Source: Dehalococcoidia bacterium UBA6808 (lineage in GTDB: Bacteria > Chloroflexota > Dehalococcoidia > GIF9 > UBA5629). Taken from it: a stretch of 27,576 bases of DNA. The position numbers and the translations under genes were made by a program. The stretch is taken from contig DKFA01000101.1 of the NCBI GenBank assembly GCA_002452695.1, positions 1 through 27,576 of the forward strand, given 5' to 3'. The notes under the pieces were generated by a model. It ran no database searches, was not told the DNA's origin, and saw only the letters and a list, made by a program, of their open reading frames with translations. Numbering within the stretch: position 1 is the first letter of the stretch; each line of letters starts with the position of its first letter. Below are positions 23,500 to 27,576 of the stretch, piece after piece.

Positions 23500-23524
23500 A
23501 TATGTCCCTTAAAAGCGAGCGCCT

Positions 23525-24262
23525 ATGAAATACTACAATTCCGTCAACCTCGTGGATAACCTTTACTGCTATATCTGGCAGGGCATGGGCAACAATTGCA
23601 ATACCAGCGTGTTTACCAACATCCTGAATGGACCCAAACCACATGTCATCATCGACCCGGGGCATATAGTCAACGAATCGCGTGAGGAGTGTTTTGCCGG
23701 CCTGGAAAAAGCCATGGCCGGAGATAAAATCAGAGTTGATGATATCGGCCTGATCATCAATACGCACAGCCATCCGGACCACTGCCAGGCCAATGAACTG
23801 ATCGTTGAGCGGAGCGGGGCGCAGGTGACCCTTTCCAAAGAGGAGGATGACTTCCGAAATACGATTGGGGTCAGCCTTTACCGGGCTTTCGGGATAAAAG
23901 CGCCACGCTTTAATCCGCAATTTTATATCAAGGAAGGGGACCTCGACCTGGGTATAAACGGTTTCAAACTGAATGTGATATTGACGCCGGGACATTCGCC
24001 CGGTTCAGTTTGCCTGTACTGGGCAAAGAAAAAAGTGTTGATTACAGGGGATGTTATTTTCTTTATGAGTGTGGGGCGCACCGATTTCCCCGGCGGCGAT
24101 ATGGCGCAGCTTAAGAAAAGCATTGACCGGCTGGCGGAACTGGATGTCGAATATATAATTCCAGGCCACAATACGGAACCAGGGGGTATAATAAGGGGTA
24201 AGGATTTAATTAGACGTAATTTCGAAGCCGTACAGGACTTTTTTAGTTATGGAACAGGATGA
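23525..24262 (+). CDS. metallo-beta-lactamase-fold hydrolase, glyoxalase II-like
   Basis: A 245-residue soluble enzyme with all metal ligands of the fold: HSHPDH (His81, His83, Asp85, His86), His157 in TPGHSPGS, Asp176 in ITGDVIF and His215 in PGHNTEPG. The GRTDFPGGD segment after the bridging Asp is typical of glyoxalase II/YcbL-type thioester hydrolases. No sulfur dioxygenase or RNase-type extra domain is present. The last 14 bases overlap the start of the next gene, so the two are probably translated together. The physiological substrate is unknown. Confidence 0.9.
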   Translation: MKYYNSVNLVDNLYCYIWQGMGNNCNTSVFTNILNGPKPHVIIDPGHIVNESREECFAGLEKAMAGDKIRVDDIGLIINTHSHPDHCQANELIVERSGAQVTLSKEEDDFRNTIGVSLYRAFGIKAPRFNPQFYIKEGDLDLGINGFKLNVILTPGHSPGSVCLYWAKKKVLITGDVIFFMSVGRTDFPGGDMAQLKKSIDRLAELDVEYIIPGHNTEPGGIIRGKDLIRRNFEAVQDFFSYGTG

Positions 24263-24923
24263 GAAAATACTCTTTGCCATCCAGAACACGCAGGTGATCA
24301 GGCAGCCGAAACAGCGCCTTTCCACCTTCGGCAGCACCAATGTGTACTATTATATGATCACCGAGCTGATGCAGGAAGTCAATGTGGTCAGGGAAGGCCG
24401 CGTAATCGCCGCCAGACCCAAAATCGTAACGCCGGCCTATCTTGTCAACGTTGAAGGTTTCAGCGGTTCGGCCAGGCGCTATATAGAGATGATTGCCAGG
24501 CAAAACCCCAACGAACCGGGCATACTCTACTCCTACAAAAATGAGACCACCGAGACCAATATCTGCTCGCAATCGCTGCCCGCGTTATTGGACAGAATCA
24601 ACGAGCAGATAGACAGCCACAGCGGCCCCCTTAGCGCTGTAATCAAGGGCGTGGAGGAACTGTGGGACGTTTCCCTGATGAAATTTACATTCGAGCTTAC
24701 GCGTAACTCGCTGCGTCAGAATGTCAGCGAGTTTTATTCCAGCGGCAGGCTGAACAGTGATGATCAGGGCATCCCCAGGGATGCCATAGACATCATCGAA
24801 GAGCTTTTCGAAGCTGTCCGCAAAGACCCTTCACGCGCCCCCGAACTGGTCTGTGAGCTGCAACGCTGGGGCCTCTGGGCACAGTACCAGGACAGGTTTC
24901 TGCAGCTGTTCAGGAAGCTGTAA
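24249..24923 (+). CDS. conserved-looking protein of unknown function
   Basis: A 224-residue soluble protein that I do not recognise. The first half is mixed alpha/beta (VIAARPKIVTPAYLVNVEGF, RRYIEMIARQNP). The second half is strongly helical and charged (IIEELFEAVRKDPSRAPELVCELQRWGLW). There is no signal peptide or membrane span, and only two cysteines. The ATG lies 14 bases inside the end of the MBL-fold gene and has no ribosome binding site of its own, so translation is probably coupled. Gene order suggests a shared task with the HExxH and MBL-fold proteins. It has the base composition of its neighbours. Confidence 0.8.
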   Translation: MEQDEKILFAIQNTQVIRQPKQRLSTFGSTNVYYYMITELMQEVNVVREGRVIAARPKIVTPAYLVNVEGFSGSARRYIEMIARQNPNEPGILYSYKNETTETNICSQSLPALLDRINEQIDSHSGPLSAVIKGVEELWDVSLMKFTFELTRNSLRQNVSEFYSSGRLNSDDQGIPRDAIDIIEELFEAVRKDPSRAPELVCELQRWGLWAQYQDRFLQLFRKL

Positions 24924-24938
24924 AAACATGGGCCGCTA

Positions 24939-24967
24939 TTGACAATCTTGTACAGGCATTATATATT
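24939..24967 (+). promoter_or_regulatory. near-consensus sigma70 promoter
   Basis: TTGACA (24939-24944), a 17-bp spacer and TATATT (24962-24967): perfect -35 and a -10 with one mismatch. Transcription should start near 24974, about 42 bases before the winged-helix gene. It is the best promoter in the window. Confidence 0.82.
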
Positions 24968-25015
24968 ACTCGGGTTTTTACAGGATCTGGCAAAGGCCGT
25001 GCCGGGTGAAAAAGG

Positions 25016-25294
25016 ATGAACCAAAGGCGTTCTAACATTGAAATCATCGGGGAAATGTTAAGGATCGGTGAGAACGGGGCAGGAAAAACCGAACTCATGT
25101 ACAGCGCCAACATGAGCTATAGCCAGATACAAAAATACCTTAAATTCCTGATTGCGCAGGGCCTGATCCACAAAGTGGAAGTCGGCAACCCATCAGTGAC
25201 ATATGTTGTCACGGAAAAAGGCCATGGGCTGCGAAAGAGCATTGAACTGGTCCTTGAAGTCCTCAACTTCAATCAGCTTGATGAGAATAAATAA
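25016..25294 (+). CDS. winged-helix DNA-binding protein (archaeal-type)
   Basis: A 92-residue protein, essentially one winged helix-turn-helix: helices at about 7-16, 23-31 (KTELMYSAN) and the recognition helix at about 35-50 (YSQIQKYLKFLIAQG), a wing around KVEVGNPSVTYVVTEKG, then a C-terminal helix (KSIELVLEVLNF) that could mediate dimer formation. This type (HTH_45-like) is common in archaea and rarer in bacteria. The ATG has GGTGA upstream. It is first of two genes behind a near-consensus promoter, so it should be well expressed; it might be a regulator or a chromatin-like protein (inference). Confidence 0.82.
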   Translation: MNQRRSNIEIIGEMLRIGENGAGKTELMYSANMSYSQIQKYLKFLIAQGLIHKVEVGNPSVTYVVTEKGHGLRKSIELVLEVLNFNQLDENK

Positions 25295-25311
25295 TATTGG
25301 AGGAGATGCTT

Positions 25312-25638
25312 ATGTCAGAAAAAAGAATGTTGATCTTGGATGCTGAAACCGTACAAAAAATAGAAGAGAATCGCGGCGACATGAGCGTCTCTGAATTCAT
25401 CAATTTCGTTATTGACAGCCATTTTGAGCAGACTGCCGAGCCTCACCAGAGCGACCTTGTGACGAAAGAGGAATTCCACCAGTTTGAAGACGGCATCAGG
25501 GACCTTCTGCGCAGCTTCCTCGAATTTTTCCTCAGCTATGGGCTCGAGCTGGGCAAGCAGACTAACGAGGGCGAACTGGACAAATTGAACTTAAAGCTGC
25601 AAGGCCTGACCAGGACAGCCAGAGCCAAGAAACTTTAG
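25312..25638 (+). CDS. small protein, possible ribbon-helix-helix N-terminus
   Basis: A 108-residue protein. The first 35 residues (RMLILDAETVQKIEEN then MSVSEFINFVIDSHF) have the strand-helix-helix pattern of ribbon-helix-helix DNA-binding proteins; the remainder is helical and charged, with a likely oligomerisation helix around 60-80 (IRDLLRSFLEFFLSYGLEL). I chose the ATG at 25312, which has GGAGGAG 6 bases upstream; a TTG at 25297 and an ATG at 25306 are in frame but overlap the ribosome binding site. It follows the winged-helix gene by 17 bases and is followed by an intrinsic terminator. The family is not recognised with certainty. Confidence 0.75.
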   Translation: MSEKRMLILDAETVQKIEENRGDMSVSEFINFVIDSHFEQTAEPHQSDLVTKEEFHQFEDGIRDLLRSFLEFFLSYGLELGKQTNEGELDKLNLKLQGLTRTARAKKL

Positions 25639-25665
25639 TTTCAGCAAGGGTCATCTACGCCACTG

Positions 25666-25694
25666 AATGCCCCTCCGCGGGGCATTTTTCTTTT
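25666..25694 (+). terminator. intrinsic terminator of the two-gene DNA-binding operon
   Basis: An 8-bp GC-rich stem (AATGCCCC with GGGGCATT, 25666-25673 and 25679-25686), a 5-nt loop and a tail TTTCTTTT. It lies 27 bases after the stop of the small ORF. Confidence 0.88.
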
Positions 25695-25783
25695 CGGATA
25701 GAACTATCTTCTAGAACATAATCACTTCCCAATGCATTTCAATTGTGCCATAGTGTAAATCAGCTAACCGGTGGAGGTGAATT

Positions 25784-27457
25784 ATGCCTACAGTTAATGA
25801 GCTTATACGAAGCGGGCGCAAAGAAGAACTCTGGCAGATGTGCTGCGGTTTCCTCGACCTCAATATTGAGCAGTTCATGGCGATCCAGAACAGATTGCTG
25901 CTGGAGCAGATCGAATTGCTTAACAACTCCCAAATCGGGCGGAAAATATTTAAGGGCACGATGCCACAGGACGTAGAAGAATTCAGAAAAAGGGCGCCGC
26001 TGACTACATATAAAGACTATTGTCCGGAACTGAGTGAACGGCAGGATGATGCCATGCCAGTCAAACCCGTCTACTGGCAGCATACATCAGGCAGATCGGC
26101 AGACTATCCTTTCAAATGGGAGAATATCAAGTGGTTTCCAATTACACCTGGTTTCAACAGGGAACTGAGCATTGTCGGGACAGCGGTTGCAGCATTGGCC
26201 AGTTGCCGGGAAAAGCATGATATGACTTCTCTGAGAAAAGGTCTCAGATATCTATATGCCGTTGCCCCCAAACCCTATACATCCGGGATGCTCGCTGATA
26301 TAGTTTCAGAAGAAATGGAAGGCAAAAGTATGCCGTCGCACGGCCAGGTTGAAAAAATGTCTTTTGAAGAACGCATTGCCGGCGGATTCAAACAGGCCAT
26401 TTCGGAAGGGATGGATTTTTACTTTGGAGTTACAGTTGCGCTCGTTGCCATCGGTGAAAAGCTAAATCAGCAAATGGGCCAGGTCAGTCTTAAAGGGCTT
26501 TTCTCTCAGCCGCGGGCTATGCCCCGATTCATCCGAGGCATTATCAGAAGCAAACTGGCCGGGAGGCAGCTGCTGCCCAGGGATCTATGGGACCTGAAGG
26601 GGATAATCGGCGGCGGCACAGACGGCACTATTTTCAGGGACCTGATCCATCAGACATGGGGAAGATATCCGCTGAACATATATGCCAGCACCGAAGGCGG
26701 TATTATGGCAACACAGACCTGGGATTATAAAGACATGGTCTTTACGCCCAGCTTGAATTTTCTCGAATTCATCCCGGAGAAGGAATACACAAGATGGCAG
26801 GAGGACCATTCATATATACCACGGACTGTGCTGTTTAACCAGGTCTGTGCTGGAGAGAACTACGAATTGGTCATTTCTAATTTCCACGGCGCGCCCTTGA
26901 TCAGATACCGCACGGGTGACATCATCAAATTCACAGCAATGCGCAATGCAGAGCTTGATATCGATCTTCCTCAAATGCAATTCATAGGCAGGGTCGACGA
27001 CATGCTCGATATCGGCGGTTTCATCCGGCTGACCGAGGAGGTCATCTGGCAGGCTGTAAATGAAACAGGTTTGCCTTATGTTGACTGGACGGCCCGCAAA
27101 GAACTTCGGCAATCAGTCCCCATACTGCACCTGTTTATTGAGATGAAAGACGATCATCATTACGATGAAGAGTTCATAGCCAGAGCTATCTATGAGCAAT
27201 TGAAAAAGATGGATGAGGACTTCATGTATGGCAACATTGAAGACCTGCTCAATACGCTTCCATTAAAAATTACCATGCTGCCCCGGGGAGCATTTGAAAA
27301 CTACACCAATATGCGCAGGGCGGCAGGGGCAGACCTGGCCCATCTCAAACCCCGACATATTAATCCGACCGACAATGAAATTGAAATCCTGAAAGGGACC
27401 ATTACCGCCGGCAAGCCATTACCCAAAGTATCGGTTGGAGCGCCGTCAGCCAGCTAA
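25784..27457 (+). CDS. GH3-family adenylating enzyme
   Basis: A 557-residue protein of the GH3 (auxin-responsive promoter) family in the ANL superfamily. In plants these enzymes adenylate acids such as jasmonate or auxin and join them to amino acids; bacterial members are poorly studied. Motifs: HTSGRSADYPFKW near residue 100 (phosphate loop), YASTEGG (300-306), RYRTGD (374-379) and GRVDDMLDIGG (402-412, hinge and C-domain). AGGAGGTG-like GGAGGTGA stands a few bases before the ATG. It lies between two terminators and is probably monocistronic. The acid and acceptor cannot be deduced. Confidence 0.87.
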   Translation: MPTVNELIRSGRKEELWQMCCGFLDLNIEQFMAIQNRLLLEQIELLNNSQIGRKIFKGTMPQDVEEFRKRAPLTTYKDYCPELSERQDDAMPVKPVYWQHTSGRSADYPFKWENIKWFPITPGFNRELSIVGTAVAALASCREKHDMTSLRKGLRYLYAVAPKPYTSGMLADIVSEEMEGKSMPSHGQVEKMSFEERIAGGFKQAISEGMDFYFGVTVALVAIGEKLNQQMGQVSLKGLFSQPRAMPRFIRGIIRSKLAGRQLLPRDLWDLKGIIGGGTDGTIFRDLIHQTWGRYPLNIYASTEGGIMATQTWDYKDMVFTPSLNFLEFIPEKEYTRWQEDHSYIPRTVLFNQVCAGENYELVISNFHGAPLIRYRTGDIIKFTAMRNAELDIDLPQMQFIGRVDDMLDIGGFIRLTEEVIWQAVNETGLPYVDWTARKELRQSVPILHLFIEMKDDHHYDEEFIARAIYEQLKKMDEDFMYGNIEDLLNTLPLKITMLPRGAFENYTNMRRAAGADLAHLKPRHINPTDNEIEILKGTITAGKPLPKVSVGAPSAS

Positions 27458-27477
27458 ACGCATCAGAGATAAAAACG

Positions 27478-27515
27478 TGAGCTCCGCAGCAGTAATGCTG
27501 CGGAGCTCATTTTTT
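27478..27515 (+). terminator. intrinsic terminator of the GH3-family gene
   Basis: A perfect 14-bp stem (27478-27491 with 27496-27509), a GTAA tetraloop and a run of six T. It stands 20 bases after the stop codon. Confidence 0.93.
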
Positions 27516-27576
27516 GTACTACTTTAGTACCATTATTATGCTTCTCCGGGTATAAGCGCTTGACTTTTGTTCTGCC

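Noticed and set aside
27516..27576. Possible promoter at the window end (TTGACT near 27562)
   Set aside because: No -10 box can be seen because the window ends.

Overview
The window (about 50% GC) looks like a chromosomal segment of an anaerobic bacterium. I lean towards Chloroflexota, probably Dehalococcoidia. The hints are a CIRCE-controlled hrcA-grpE-dnaK operon, frequent TTG/GTG starts with AGGAGG ribosome binding sites, a stand-alone CoA-binding (ADP-forming acyl-CoA synthetase alpha) protein, an archaeal-style winged-helix protein and a bacterial GH3 protein. This is inference from gene content, with moderate confidence. I see no rRNA, tRNA, CRISPR, insertion sequence or phage gene, and no stretch longer than 300 bases without a gene.

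Layout. (1) 30-851, plus: alpha/beta hydrolase. (2) 972-3299, minus: a small secreted or anchored protein rich in Gly-Asn-Cys, its own terminator, then an OmpR-type response regulator coupled to a histidine kinase whose outer loop is rich in Cys and Met. (3) 3441-9649, minus: housekeeping genes in several short operons: a DUF72 protein, lspA, an RluA-type pseudouridine synthase, a small coiled-coil protein, an RDD membrane protein, gltX and the CoA-binding protein. (4) 9711-13560, minus: the heat-shock operon hrcA-grpE-dnaK behind a sigma70-like promoter and CIRCE operator, then a 38-nt perfect palindrome and a tiny DUF3096-like membrane protein. No dnaJ follows dnaK here. (5) 13571-17160, minus: five consecutive predicted lipoproteins built from Ig/PKD-like and FxLYD-like domains, with a promoter at the upstream end and a strong terminator at the downstream end. 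(6) 17286-18722, plus: a divergent serine hydroxymethyltransferase-like PLP enzyme, transcribed back to back with the lipoprotein cluster. (7) 18849-22036, plus: APC-superfamily permease, universal stress protein and two TrkA/RCK-type NAD-binding proteins, a likely transporter with its regulatory subunits. (8) 22064-22555, minus: HIT-family hydrolase. (9) 22645-24923, plus: a candidate HExxH metalloprotein, a metallo-beta-lactamase-fold hydrolase and an unknown protein. (10) 24939-25694, plus: a winged-helix protein and a possible ribbon-helix-helix protein between a near-consensus promoter and an intrinsic terminator. (11) 25784-27515, plus: GH3-family adenylating enzyme with its own terminator.

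The best candidates for undescribed biology are the permease/Usp/RCK module, the multi-lipoprotein cluster, the Cys-rich protein beside the Cys/Met-rich sensor kinase, and the HExxH/MBL/unknown trio. Everything here is read by eye from sequence. No similarity search was run, so family names rest on recognised motifs.
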